This document shows positions 43,998 through 52,732 of a stretch of DNA of 64,000 nt, piece after piece. Each line of letters begins with the position of its first letter. The stretch's first letter is position 1. The DNA is from Brenneria corticis (GTDB taxonomy: Bacteria; Pseudomonadota; Gammaproteobacteria; Enterobacterales; Enterobacteriaceae), in contig NZ_KZ819077.1 of assembly GCF_003115855.1 (NCBI RefSeq), forward strand, positions 170,796-234,795, given 5' to 3'. The position numbers and the translations under genes were made by a program. Below the pieces are notes generated by a model, which was given only the letters and a program-made list of their open reading frames with translations, did not search any database and was not told the DNA's origin.

Positions 43998-44551
43998 GCC
44001 CCTTCCCCCTTGCCGTATTTTTCCCATAGCGGTTGCAGCGTTTCCTGCCACACCTGCTGATTGAGGTCGCCCGCATGGCGATAGCGAATAATGCCATTGC
44101 CATCGATCAGAAAGGTCTCCGGCGCGCCGTAGACGCCGAGATCCAACCCCAGCATGCCGTTACCGTCAAACAGGCTCAGCGCATAGGGATTGCCGAGCTC
44201 ATTCAGCCAGTCGACCGCTTGCCGCCGGTCGTCTTTATAATTCATGCCTACGACGCGGATCCCCTGCGCCGCCAGCCGGTTGAGGAATTGATGCTCCGCC
44301 CGGCACGTCGGGCACCAGGTGGCCCAGACATTCAGCAGCAGCGGCTTGCCGTCGATCAGCGACGAGCGGTCGTACAGTTTTCCCGGCTGTTCCAGGGCTT
44401 CAAGGCGAAACGCCGGCAGCGGTTTGCCGATCAGGGCCGACTCCAGCCGCGTCGGGTCGTCGCCTTCGCTATTGCGCACCAGCTGCCACAGCAGCGCGGC
44501 GCACAGCAGTAAAAACAGCGCCAGCGGGATAAACAGCACCTGACGATTCAT
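43994..44551 (-). CDS. ccmG: CcmG (DsbE), periplasmic thioredoxin-like protein
   Basis: The 185-residue membrane-anchored thioredoxin transfers reducing power to CcmH. The N-terminal helix is QVLFIPLALFLLLCAALLW. The active site is NVWATWCPTCRAEH, near residue 80, and VYGAPETFLID carries the conserved cis-Pro loop. I chose the ATG at 44551 by comparison with E. coli and its overlap with the ccmF stop. An open frame extends further upstream but only within ccmF. Confidence 0.94.
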   Translation of the reverse strand: MNRQVLFIPLALFLLLCAALLWQLVRNSEGDDPTRLESALIGKPLPAFRLEALEQPGKLYDRSSLIDGKPLLLNVWATWCPTCRAEHQFLNRLAAQGIRVVGMNYKDDRRQAVDWLNELGNPYALSLFDGNGMLGLDLGVYGAPETFLIDGNGIIRYRHAGDLNQQVWQETLQPLWEKYGKGEGA

Positions 44552-46500
44552 GACGCCTCCCGAACGGCGCGCCGCAGACGGTAACGCGGATCCAGCATAC
44601 AGAACACACCCCCCAGCGCCATCAACGCGCCGCCGTACCAGATCCAGCGCATAAAGGGTTTGTAATAAAGCCGCACCGCCCAACTGCCGTCGTCCAGCTC
44701 CTCGCCCAGGGCGGCGTAGAGATCCCGCGTCAGCCCGGCGTCAATCGCCGCTTCCGTCATCACCATGCCGCTGGCGTTATAGAAACGTTTTTCAGCGCGC
44801 AGCGTCGCCACCGGCTTGCCGTTGCGCATGACCTCGATCGTTCCCACGGCGCTGTGCCAGTTGGGGCCGGCCACGTCGCGCACGCCCTGAAAGCTGAAGC
44901 GGTAATCGTGGATCGTCGCGCTGTCTCCCGCGTTCATCCGCACGTCCCGCTCCACGCCGTAATTCTGGCTGAAGGCGATCCCCACCACCATCACCGCCAC
45001 CCCGACGTGGCCGCACACCATGCCCCAGTGGCTGCGCGATAATTTGCCCAGCCCGCGCCACACTCCCTCACCCCGCGCGGCATTATGGTAAATATCCGCC
45101 AACGTCAGCACAAATACCCACAGCGCCATCGACAGCCCGACCACCGTCATGGCAACCACCCTGTCCTGCAACAGCCAGGGGAGCAGCAGCGACAAAGCGG
45201 CGGTGAAGACCAGCGCGACGGATAACAGGCGGCGCAGCTTTTGCGGTTCGTCGCGCCGCCAGCGCACCAGCGGCCCGACGCCCAACAGCAGCGCCAAAGG
45301 CGCCATCAGTACGCTGAACATGATGTTGAAGAAGGGAGCGCCGATGGAAATGCTGCCCAAACCCAGCTGCTTATGCACCAGCGGCAGCAAGGTTCCCAAC
45401 AGCACGATCAGCGTCGCCGCCGCCAGCAGCAGATTATTGCCGAGCAGGAACGACTCACGCGACCACAGCGTATTGCTCACCCTGGCCCGAACCCGACGAC
45501 CCTTGATGGCGAACAGCAGCAAAGAGCCGCCGATCGCCACAATCAGCAAGGCGAGAATAAACATGCCGCGCGCCGGGTCCGAAGCAAAGGCGTGCACCGA
45601 TACCAACACCCCGGAGCGCACCAGAAAAGTGCCCAGCAGACAGAGCGAGAATGCGCCGATCGCCAGCAGCACCGTCCAGGCTTTGAAGCTGCCGCGCTTT
45701 TCGGTTACCGCCAGCGAATGCAACAGCGCCGTTCCCACCAGCCACGGCATCAGCGAGGCGTTTTCCACCGGGTCCCAGAACCACCAGCCGCCCCAGCCCA
45801 GCTCGTAATAGGCCCAGGCCGATCCCAGTACAATGCCCAGCGTCAAAAACACCCACGCCGCCTGAGTCCACGGACGCGACCAACGCGCCCATGCGCTGTC
45901 CAGCCGTCCGGCCAGCAGCGAAGCGACCGCAAAGGCGAACGCCACCGAAAAACCGACATAGCCCATATACAGCAGAGGCGGATGAAAGATCAGCCCGATA
46001 TCCTGAAGCAACGGATTGAGATCGCGCCCGTCCAGCGGATAGTCCGGCAGGGTGCGGATAAACGGATTGGAAGTCAGCAGGATGAACAGCAGGAAGCCGA
46101 CATTGATCATTCCCATCACGGCGAGCACCCGCGCCACGGCGTCCATCGACATGGCGCGGCTGAACAGCGCCACCGCAAATGTCCATCCGCTCAGCAACAG
46201 TACCCACAGCAGCAACGACCCTTCATGCGCCCCCCACGCGGCGGCCACCCGATACCACACCGGCAATGCGCGATTCGAATTGTTCGCCACGTAGAGTACG
46301 GTAAAATCATTGATCACCAGCGCATGCGTCAGAATCAGGAACGCCCCCAGAATGCAGGCGAACAGGGCCCACGCCAGCGGACGCGCCAGCGCCATCAGGC
46401 GCTCGTCGCCGCGCGCGGCTCCCCATAGCGGATAAACGCTTAACAGCGCCGCAACCCCCAGCGCCAGACAGAGTAGATAATTACCCGCTTCAGGCATCAT
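44548..46500 (-). CDS. ccmF: CcmF, cytochrome c haem lyase subunit
   Basis: The 650-residue membrane protein takes haem from CcmE and attaches it to apocytochrome c. The WWD domain WGGWWFWDPVENASLMPWL is present, with flanking histidine-bearing loops (AWGAHEGSLLLW) and about 14-15 hydrophobic helices. It overlaps ccmE and ccmG by four bases on each side. NrfE (50726-52603) is its paralogue for the special NrfA haem. Confidence 0.96.
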   Translation of the reverse strand: MMPEAGNYLLCLALGVAALLSVYPLWGAARGDERLMALARPLAWALFACILGAFLILTHALVINDFTVLYVANNSNRALPVWYRVAAAWGAHEGSLLLWVLLLSGWTFAVALFSRAMSMDAVARVLAVMGMINVGFLLFILLTSNPFIRTLPDYPLDGRDLNPLLQDIGLIFHPPLLYMGYVGFSVAFAFAVASLLAGRLDSAWARWSRPWTQAAWVFLTLGIVLGSAWAYYELGWGGWWFWDPVENASLMPWLVGTALLHSLAVTEKRGSFKAWTVLLAIGAFSLCLLGTFLVRSGVLVSVHAFASDPARGMFILALLIVAIGGSLLLFAIKGRRVRARVSNTLWSRESFLLGNNLLLAAATLIVLLGTLLPLVHKQLGLGSISIGAPFFNIMFSVLMAPLALLLGVGPLVRWRRDEPQKLRRLLSVALVFTAALSLLLPWLLQDRVVAMTVVGLSMALWVFVLTLADIYHNAARGEGVWRGLGKLSRSHWGMVCGHVGVAVMVVGIAFSQNYGVERDVRMNAGDSATIHDYRFSFQGVRDVAGPNWHSAVGTIEVMRNGKPVATLRAEKRFYNASGMVMTEAAIDAGLTRDLYAALGEELDDGSWAVRLYYKPFMRWIWYGGALMALGGVFCMLDPRYRLRRAVREAS

Positions 46501-46976
46501 AAGCGCGCATCCTCGCCGACCGGCGGCGCATGATGATGCTGATCCTCCATCGCCGCCTTCACCTCCGGCGGCGTGTAATTTTCATCATGTCTGGCAAGCA
46601 CTTCTTGGGCGACGATATGGTTTTCGGACTCCAGAACGCCCTGCGCCACCACGCCTTGCCCCTCGCGGAACAGATCCGGCAAAATCCCCTGATAGCTAAT
46701 CTCCACCGCCCCCAGCGCGTCATACAGGGTAAAGCTGATTTGCAGGCTTTGACCGTCGCGCCGCACGCTGCCCGGCTTGACCATGCCGCCAATGCGCAGG
46801 CGCTGCCCCAACGCCGGTTTTTCCCGCGTTTCGTTCTTGCCGTAGAGGATTTCGCCCGGCGTGTAAAAGAGGTCGATATTGGAACGCAGCGCATATAACG
46901 TCAGCGTTACGGTCAGCGTAATTCCGCCGATAATCGCCAGGATGGCGTACAGACGGATATTAGGGTGCGGATTCAT
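46497..46976 (-). CDS. ccmE: CcmE, periplasmic haem chaperone
   Basis: The 159-residue membrane-anchored protein covalently holds haem before transfer to CcmF. The N-terminal anchor is LYAILAIIGGITLTVTLTLYAL. The haem-binding motif is VLARHDENYTPPEV, whose His forms the covalent link. I chose the ATG at 46976 by homology; it overlaps ccmD by 17 bases. Confidence 0.95.
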   Translation of the reverse strand: MNPHPNIRLYAILAIIGGITLTVTLTLYALRSNIDLFYTPGEILYGKNETREKPALGQRLRIGGMVKPGSVRRDGQSLQISFTLYDALGAVEISYQGILPDLFREGQGVVAQGVLESENHIVAQEVLARHDENYTPPEVKAAMEDQHHHAPPVGEDARL

Positions 46977-47196
46977 TACCGTCGTCCTCCGCGGTTTCGC
47001 TGCGCCATGCCGTCCGCTTGCGCCGTTCCCGGCCCAACTGGCGGCGGATATCACCCAACAACACCCGTCGCCGCCATAGCGTGTGCGCCACCAGCGCGCC
47101 CAGCGGCAACAGGGTCAAGGCCGCCGCCAGCCACACATACAGGGCATAGCCGCCCATGGCGAAAAACGCCTGCCAGCTATCAAACGCGCCGTTCAT
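46960..47196 (-). CDS. ccmD: CcmD, small haem-export membrane protein
   Basis: The 78-residue single-span protein reads MNGAFDSWQAFFAMGGYALY and then VWLAAALTLLPLGALVAHTLW, closely matching E. coli CcmD (FFAMGGYAF..WL). It has a longer charged cytoplasmic tail. It helps release holo-CcmE from the CcmABC complex. It overlaps both ccmC and ccmE. Confidence 0.92.
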   Translation of the reverse strand: MNGAFDSWQAFFAMGGYALYVWLAAALTLLPLGALVAHTLWRRRVLLGDIRRQLGRERRKRTAWRSETAEDDGNESAP

Positions 47197-47932
47197 CGCT
47201 CCAGCCTCCTTTTTTCGCCAGCGCCGCGACCCAGGGGTAGCGACGTTGCTGCATCAGAATCAAATTACGCAGCCGCATTAGTGACAGCGTAACAAACAGG
47301 CTCATAAAGCCCAGCAGCATCAGGCGCAGCGGGATGCGCATCGCCGGATCGAGGGTTTTCTGCATTTTTGTCGACCCCTGATGCAGGGTATTCCACCATT
47401 CGACCGAATAATGGATGATCGGTAAATTCACTACCCCCACCAGCACCAGAATGCCTGCCGCGCGCCCGGCGAGACGGCGATCGTCAAACGCATTGTAGAG
47501 CGCGATGGCGCCGAGATAGAGAAACAGCAACACCAGTTCCGATGTCAGACGGGCATCCCATACCCACCAGGTTCCCCACATCGGCTTGCCCCATGTGGCG
47601 CCGGTGGTCAGCGCAATAAAGGTGTATACCGCCCCCACAGGGGCCATCGCCGCCACGCCCAGATCCGCCGTTTTCGACTTCCACACCGCGCCAATCAGCG
47701 CGGCGATCGCCATAGCGGCGTAGATCCCCATCGACCATGCCGCCGCCGGCACATGCAGATAGATGATGCGATACCCCTGGCCCTGCTGGTAATCGGCGGG
47801 GGCGAAACCAAAGCCCCAGACAAGGCCGCTCAGCAACAGCCCCGCGCTCAGCAGCCCCAGCCAGGGAACAATCCGGCCGCAGATGCCGTAAAGCCGCTGC
47901 GGTTTCGCCAATCGATGTAGTGCGTTCCACAT
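47180..47932 (-). CDS. ccmC: CcmC, haem-handling membrane protein
   Basis: The 250-residue protein with six helices loads haem onto CcmE. The tryptophan-rich WWD domain WGKPMWGTWWVWDARLTSELVLLFLY and the histidine loops YLHVPAAAWS and HYSVEWWNTLHQG are intact. I chose the ATG at 47932 because the purine-rich site GGCGGGCG is then eight bases away; an in-frame ATG at 47938 is possible. Confidence 0.95.
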   Translation of the reverse strand: MWNALHRLAKPQRLYGICGRIVPWLGLLSAGLLLSGLVWGFGFAPADYQQGQGYRIIYLHVPAAAWSMGIYAAMAIAALIGAVWKSKTADLGVAAMAPVGAVYTFIALTTGATWGKPMWGTWWVWDARLTSELVLLFLYLGAIALYNAFDDRRLAGRAAGILVLVGVVNLPIIHYSVEWWNTLHQGSTKMQKTLDPAMRIPLRLMLLGFMSLFVTLSLMRLRNLILMQQRRYPWVAALAKKGGWSDERRV

Positions 47933-47978
47933 AATCATTCGCCCGCCGTAGGTAATGTCAGCCCCGCCGCGCGGGGAA

Positions 47979-48626
47979 TTATTGGGTGCTTATCCGTAAC
48001 GCCGCCGCGGTGGCGAACGGACTCAGGGTGGCGCTGCCCGCCAGAAATGCGCCAAGAATAGCCAGATACCCGCCGACCGGCTGTTGCATCATCGCCGCCT
48101 CCAGCGCCGCGGTGGAGAAAATCAATAATGGAACTGTGAGCGGCAATATCAGCAGGCTGAGCAGCACCCCGCCGCGCCGCAAGCCGACCGTCAGTCCGGC
48201 GCCAATCGCCCCCAGAAAGCTGAGCGTGGGCGTCCCCAGCAGCAACGTCAGCGCCATCACCCGCCAGCTATGCGCGCTCAGGCCGAACAACAGCGCGGCC
48301 AGCGGCGAAAGCAGCAGCAGCGGCAACCCGGTCACCAGCCAGTGCACCGCCACTTTCGCCAGTACCACCAGCGGCAGAGGCAGGGGCAGCAACGCCAGCT
48401 GTTCCAACGACCCGTCCTGATAGTCATCGCGAAAGAGGCGATCCATGGCCAGCATGGACGCCAGTAATGCCGCCACCCACACCACCCCCGGCGCGATGCG
48501 CATCAGCAGCTGCGGCTCCGGCCCGATAGCCAGCGGAAACAGCAGCATCACCATCAGAAAGAACCACAGCGGGTTGAAGATCTCCGCGCCGTTGCGCAAC
48601 GCAACCTGTAATTCGCGCGCCATCAT
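47979..48626 (-). CDS. ccmB: CcmB, permease subunit of the CcmAB ABC complex
   Basis: The 215-residue membrane protein with six helices reads FNPLWFFLMVMLLFPLAIGPEPQLL and LFRDDYQDGSLEQLALLPLPLPLVVLAKV, as in E. coli CcmB. The start ATG at 48626 overlaps the ccmA stop (ATGA), and a long upstream extension of the frame lies only within ccmA. With CcmA it uses ATP to release haem-loaded CcmE. Confidence 0.94.
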   Translation of the reverse strand: MMARELQVALRNGAEIFNPLWFFLMVMLLFPLAIGPEPQLLMRIAPGVVWVAALLASMLAMDRLFRDDYQDGSLEQLALLPLPLPLVVLAKVAVHWLVTGLPLLLLSPLAALLFGLSAHSWRVMALTLLLGTPTLSFLGAIGAGLTVGLRRGGVLLSLLILPLTVPLLIFSTAALEAAMMQQPVGGYLAILGAFLAGSATLSPFATAAALRISTQ

Positions 48627-49258
48627 CCGCCGCATAAACTCGCCCCTTCGCCCGGCGACGCCAGCCGGATACAGCGTACGGTTCGCGACAACGGACGTAA
48701 CGGTTGATGGGTGGTTAAAATGACGATGCCGCCGCGGGCGGTATGTTGCTCCATACGCCGCGTTAAGATTTCTATGCCGGCCGCGTCCAGGGCGGTGAGC
48801 GGTTCGTCCAGAATCCACAGCGGCGTCTCGGTCAGCCACAGGCGCGCCAGCGCCACCCGCCGCTGTTGTCCGGCCGAAAGACGCGCCGCCGGCACATCCT
48901 CGTAGCCCGTCAGACCGACCGCCGCCAGCGCCCGCCAATGCGCGGACCGCGGCGACCGCGGGTAAAAAAACCGCAGATTTTCCTCGCCGGTCAGCAGCGT
49001 TTTGATTCCCGGCTGATGGCCTAGCCACAGTAGCTGCTGATGATAACGGCGGCCCGCCCGATGCAGCGGTTGACCATGCCAGCGCACCTCCCCCGATTCA
49101 GGCAGGGCCAAGCCGCTTAAAATACGCAGCAGCGAGGTTTTTCCCACCCCGTTGGCGCCGGCAATCTGCACCATTTCCCCCGGCCGGGCGGAAAACGATA
49201 ACGCCCCGAACAGCAGCTGTTCATCGCGTAAGCAGATCAGGTCGCGCGCTTCCAACAT
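48623..49258 (-). CDS. ccmA: CcmA, ATPase of the cytochrome c maturation ABC complex
   Basis: The 211-residue ATP-binding protein has Walker A GANGVGKTSLLRIL, signature LSAGQQRRVALARLWL, Walker B LWILDEPLTALD and switch His in LTTHQP. It is the first gene of the ccmABCDEFGHI operon, which is transcribed toward the nap operon instead of away from it as in E. coli. The 258 bp between it and nrfG should hold the promoter; a TATGCT-like -10 lies about 30 bp before the start. Confidence 0.95.
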   Translation of the reverse strand: MLEARDLICLRDEQLLFGALSFSARPGEMVQIAGANGVGKTSLLRILSGLALPESGEVRWHGQPLHRAGRRYHQQLLWLGHQPGIKTLLTGEENLRFFYPRSPRSAHWRALAAVGLTGYEDVPAARLSAGQQRRVALARLWLTETPLWILDEPLTALDAAGIEILTRRMEQHTARGGIVILTTHQPLRPLSRTVRCIRLASPGEGASLCGG

Positions 49259-49468
49259 CAGGGTGAATTCCTTACATCGTGAGTGGTTTTAGCATACCAT
49301 AGCGCCCCTTGCCGCTCGACTCGCCGCCCCCGGAAAACCCTACTCAGAAAGAGGTAATATCTCCACTCAGATCAATAAAGTGCGTCATTGCCGCTATCCC
49401 GGCCACCGGGCGCCGTGCAAAGCATGCCGGCGGCGCCATTGCGGGATGTCGGGGGGTGGCGATAGGGG

Positions 49469-49498
49469 GCGGGAAAACGCGGGAATAGGGTTTCCCGC
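49469..49498 (-). terminator. Hairpin after nrfG
   Basis: GCGGGAAA (49469-49476) and TTTCCCGC (49491-49498) form an 8-bp stem 19 bases downstream of the nrfG stop. Only a short T-run follows on the minus strand, so it is a possible terminator of the nrf genes. Confidence 0.35.
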
Positions 49499-49516
49499 CT
49501 GGCGGATTGACCAGCG

Positions 49517-50332
49517 CTATCGCTGCTGATTGCGGAGTAACTTCGCGGTATTGATCGCTTCGATCAGTTGAACCCGATTTACCCGCGAACTGTAGGTATC
49601 CAGCAGGCGCTGCCAGAGCGTGATGGCCTGCGTATAGTCGGCCCGCGAAAAAGCGTCGGCGGCCAGCAGCATCAGGGCGGTGACGTCGTCGGCATCCTGC
49701 GCCAACGCGCTATCCACCATTTCCCGCACCGCGGGCGTGAAGTTCTGCCCCGCCTGATAATAAAGCACCGTAGCCAGCGCCGCATAGAGTTCGGCGTTAT
49801 CGCCCCGCAGCGCCAGCGCCCGCCGATAGGCCAGCTGCGCATTTTCATAAGCGCGACGATAAAGGTAATATTCGCCCAGCTCCGCCCACAGGGCGCTATC
49901 CTGCGGCGTTGCGCGAATGCTGCGCTGTAGCGCGGCCAGCCGTTTTTCCTGCTGCTGCGCCGCGCTGAAAACATGCAGCGGATCGGCAAGGCGCTGCCGT
50001 TCCGCCAGTACCGCGGTCATCCGCGGGCTCCACAGATAAAGCGCGGCGCTGCCCGACAAAATGACCGCCGCCGCAAGCACGATCGGCAGGTAAGGCATCG
50101 GCCGGCGCGGCGGCGGCGATATGGCCGGCCTCAAGGGCAGATCGCGCGCCAGTTCCCGGCATAGTTGCCCGGCCTGCTCATGCGAAAGCCGTTTCCCTGC
50201 CTGGCGGCGCTGCAAGCGCCAGATATTATGATGCAGGCGCGGCAGCAGCAAATCGCTGTTCGGCCGCCGGCGCAGCAAGCGCGTCCATACCAGCCCGGCA
50301 ACCGCCAACGCCGTCAAGACGCATAAGATCAT
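49517..50332 (-). CDS. nrfG: NrfG, TPR subunit of the NrfA haem lyase
   Basis: The 271-residue CcmI-like protein has two N-terminal hydrophobic segments and TPR repeats (ALWAELGEYYLYRRAYENAQLAYRRALALRGDNAELYAALATVLYY). In E. coli NrfG guides the C-terminus of NrfA into the NrfEFG lyase for the unusual CXXCK haem site. The start at 50332 overlaps the nrfF stop. It is the last gene of the leftward nrf group. Confidence 0.9.
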   Translation of the reverse strand: MILCVLTALAVAGLVWTRLLRRRPNSDLLLPRLHHNIWRLQRRQAGKRLSHEQAGQLCRELARDLPLRPAISPPPRRPMPYLPIVLAAAVILSGSAALYLWSPRMTAVLAERQRLADPLHVFSAAQQQEKRLAALQRSIRATPQDSALWAELGEYYLYRRAYENAQLAYRRALALRGDNAELYAALATVLYYQAGQNFTPAVREMVDSALAQDADDVTALMLLAADAFSRADYTQAITLWQRLLDTYSSRVNRVQLIEAINTAKLLRNQQR

Positions 50333-50733
50333 CAACCTTTCCTCCCGCGCTGGCGGCGTATCACCCGCCACAGAATCGCGAAAATCGCCGACAGCAATAG
50401 CGGCGGCGTCAGCCAGAGCACGCTGGTTTGCAGCCTCAGCGGCGGGGCGTAGCGGACAAAATCACCGTACCGCTGCGTCATAAAGGCCATAATCTCCGTC
50501 TCGCCTTTGCCCTGCCCAATCATGCTGAAAACCTCATGGCGCATACTGACCGCCGCCGGCGCCGTCGATTCCAGCAGGTTCTGGTTCTGGCACTGAGGGC
50601 AGCGCAACTGCGCGGCGATTTTCAGCGCCGCGCGCCGCTGTTCCGGGCTGGAAAATTCCCAGGTATCCACAATCTGCGCCGACGCAGGCGGAACCATCAA
50701 CGACATCAGCAACAGCGCGATTATTTTAACCAT
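50332..50733 (-). CDS. nrfF: NrfF, CcmH-like subunit of the NrfA haem lyase
   Basis: The 133-residue protein has the signal peptide IALLLMSLMVPPASA, the redox motif LRCPQCQNQNLLESTA and a C-terminal helix. It is the paralogue of CcmH dedicated to NrfA. The start at 50733 overlaps nrfE by eight bases. Confidence 0.92.
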   Translation of the reverse strand: MVKIIALLLMSLMVPPASAQIVDTWEFSSPEQRRAALKIAAQLRCPQCQNQNLLESTAPAAVSMRHEVFSMIGQGKGETEIMAFMTQRYGDFVRYAPPLRLQTSVLWLTPPLLLSAIFAILWRVIRRQRGRKG

Positions 50734-52603
50734 AGGCTTTTCTCCCCCGACGCCACCCCAGCAGCGCGCCCGCGATCGCCAGTATGCCGCCGCCCCAGAC
50801 CCAGCGAATGCCGACCTGTACGCCAAAACGCATGGCGTAGCGATTTTCCCCGCTCTTTTCCCCCATCACCACATACCAGTCTCTGAGCGGGCTCCAGGCG
50901 ATACCAGGCTCAATCATCTGCTGATTGCGCGCGCTGTAGTAACGGCGCTCCGGCCTTACGCTGGCGACCGGCGCGCCGTCGCGATAAATAACGATAATCG
51001 CCTGTTCGGTGGTGTAATTTTGCCCGGTTCCCAGGCGCAGTTGCTGAAAATGAAAATGGTCGTCGCCCAGCGTCACCCGCTCTCCCTGCGCCACATTGAC
51101 GCCGATCTCCTGCCGGCTTCCGGCGGAGAACATAATTCCCAGCGCCAGCAGCGCGACGCCGGTATGCGCCAGCAGGCCCGGCAATTGCCGACGCAGCGCG
51201 GCGACCGGCTGCAACCACTGCGCCGCCATCGCCCAACCGACCAGACCGGCGCCCAGCGCCAGCGCCGCCCCCTGCGGCCATAAGGCGAGCGTCGCCGCTC
51301 CCCCGGCCGCCAGCGTCGCGGTTAACCGCCGGCCGCTCCATCCGGCGCTGCGTTTCCAGTATCCCCCCGCCGATAGTCCGATCAGCAGCAGCATGATCAC
51401 GCCGAAAGGCAATAAGGCCAGGTTAAAATAGGGGGCGCCGACCGATATTTTGCCCCAGCCCGCCAGCCAGTAAATCATCGGATAGAGCGTACCGAGCAGC
51501 ACGACCAGCGCGACGGCGCTAAACAGCAACAGGGCGAGCAGTATCGCCGTTTCCCGCGACCACCCGCTAAACCGCGCGGCGTAGCGCCACGCCCTGGCGC
51601 GCCAGCCGTAAATCAGCAAAGCGGCGGCGCTTAACAGGGCGAAAAGGATAAACAGCGGGAACGCTCTGTCGTTATCAAGGGCGAAAGCATGTACCGAAAC
51701 AAGGATGCCGGAGCGAACAATCAGGGTGCCCAGCAGCGTTAAAATAAAGGTCAGCATCGCCAGCAGCAGCGACCAGTGGCGGTATATCCCGCGCATCCGG
51801 GTGACAAACAGGCTATGCAACAGCGCGCTGGCCGTCAGCCAGGGAAGCAGAGACGCGTTTTCCACCGGATCCCAGAACCACCAGCCCCCCCACCCCAGTA
51901 CGCTGTAGGCCCACCACGACCCCAGCAAAATACCCGCGGTTAACGCGCACCAGCCGGGTAAAGCCCAGCGCCAGCATAACCAGGCCGCCGCGGCGTTAAA
52001 CTCGCCGCGGATCAGCGCGGCCAGCGCCAGGGCGCTGCCGACCGTCAACCCGCCGTAACCCAGGTACAACAACGGCGGATGCAGGATAAGACCGATATGT
52101 TGCAGCATGGGATTGAGATCCCTGCCCTGCGCCGCGGCGGGGAAGAGGCGGACAAAGGGATCGGAATAAAACAGCGTAAACGCCAGCAGCGCGGCGGTTA
52201 TCGCCGCCAGCACCGCCAGCGTAAGGGGAAACAGATGGTCGGTGGAATGGTAGTAACGGCAGGCAAAGGCGGCGCTCCAGCCAGACAGGCATAATAGCCA
52301 CAGCAGCAGCGAGCCTTCATGCCCGCCCCAGACCGCGGCGATTTTTAATCCCGGCGGTAAATCGCGGTGGCTATGCTGGGCCACGTAGCTTACGGAGAAA
52401 TCATCCTGGACGAAGCAGAGCGTTAACAGGACAAACGCGAGCAGCAGCAGCCCGAACTGCGCCAGCGTCCCGCTCGACGCCAGCCGCTGGAGGCCGCCCC
52501 AGCGCAGGAAGAACCCTGCGAACGTCAACAGCCCGGTCGCCGCTCCGCACCCGATGGCGAGCGACAAGGCCACAAACCCCGCCTCTGGCAATAGCAATTC
52601 CAA
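50726..52603 (-). CDS. nrfE: NrfE, haem lyase for the NrfA catalytic haem
   Basis: The 625-residue CcmF paralogue has the WWD domain WGGWWFWDPVENASLLPWL, the conserved AVWGGHEGSLLLW and about 15 hydrophobic helices. With NrfF and NrfG it attaches haem to the lysine-ligated CXXCK site of NrfA. It lies 129 bp downstream of nrfA. In E. coli nrfB, nrfC and nrfD lie between the two, and they are absent here. Confidence 0.93.
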   Translation of the reverse strand: MELLLPEAGFVALSLAIGCGAATGLLTFAGFFLRWGGLQRLASSGTLAQFGLLLLAFVLLTLCFVQDDFSVSYVAQHSHRDLPPGLKIAAVWGGHEGSLLLWLLCLSGWSAAFACRYYHSTDHLFPLTLAVLAAITAALLAFTLFYSDPFVRLFPAAAQGRDLNPMLQHIGLILHPPLLYLGYGGLTVGSALALAALIRGEFNAAAAWLCWRWALPGWCALTAGILLGSWWAYSVLGWGGWWFWDPVENASLLPWLTASALLHSLFVTRMRGIYRHWSLLLAMLTFILTLLGTLIVRSGILVSVHAFALDNDRAFPLFILFALLSAAALLIYGWRARAWRYAARFSGWSRETAILLALLLFSAVALVVLLGTLYPMIYWLAGWGKISVGAPYFNLALLPFGVIMLLLIGLSAGGYWKRSAGWSGRRLTATLAAGGAATLALWPQGAALALGAGLVGWAMAAQWLQPVAALRRQLPGLLAHTGVALLALGIMFSAGSRQEIGVNVAQGERVTLGDDHFHFQQLRLGTGQNYTTEQAIIVIYRDGAPVASVRPERRYYSARNQQMIEPGIAWSPLRDWYVVMGEKSGENRYAMRFGVQVGIRWVWGGGILAIAGALLGWRRGRKAYG

Positions 52604-52732
52604 CGTTCCCCTTACCGGGCTTAGCCTCGGTCGGCCGTCCCGCGCGGCGAATGGCGTGAGTCGGACGGAGCGCCGCTCCGACGGTAAATCATGAAAGCCG
52701 CCCAGCCGCTCCGCGCACGGAGCGGATAAAGG

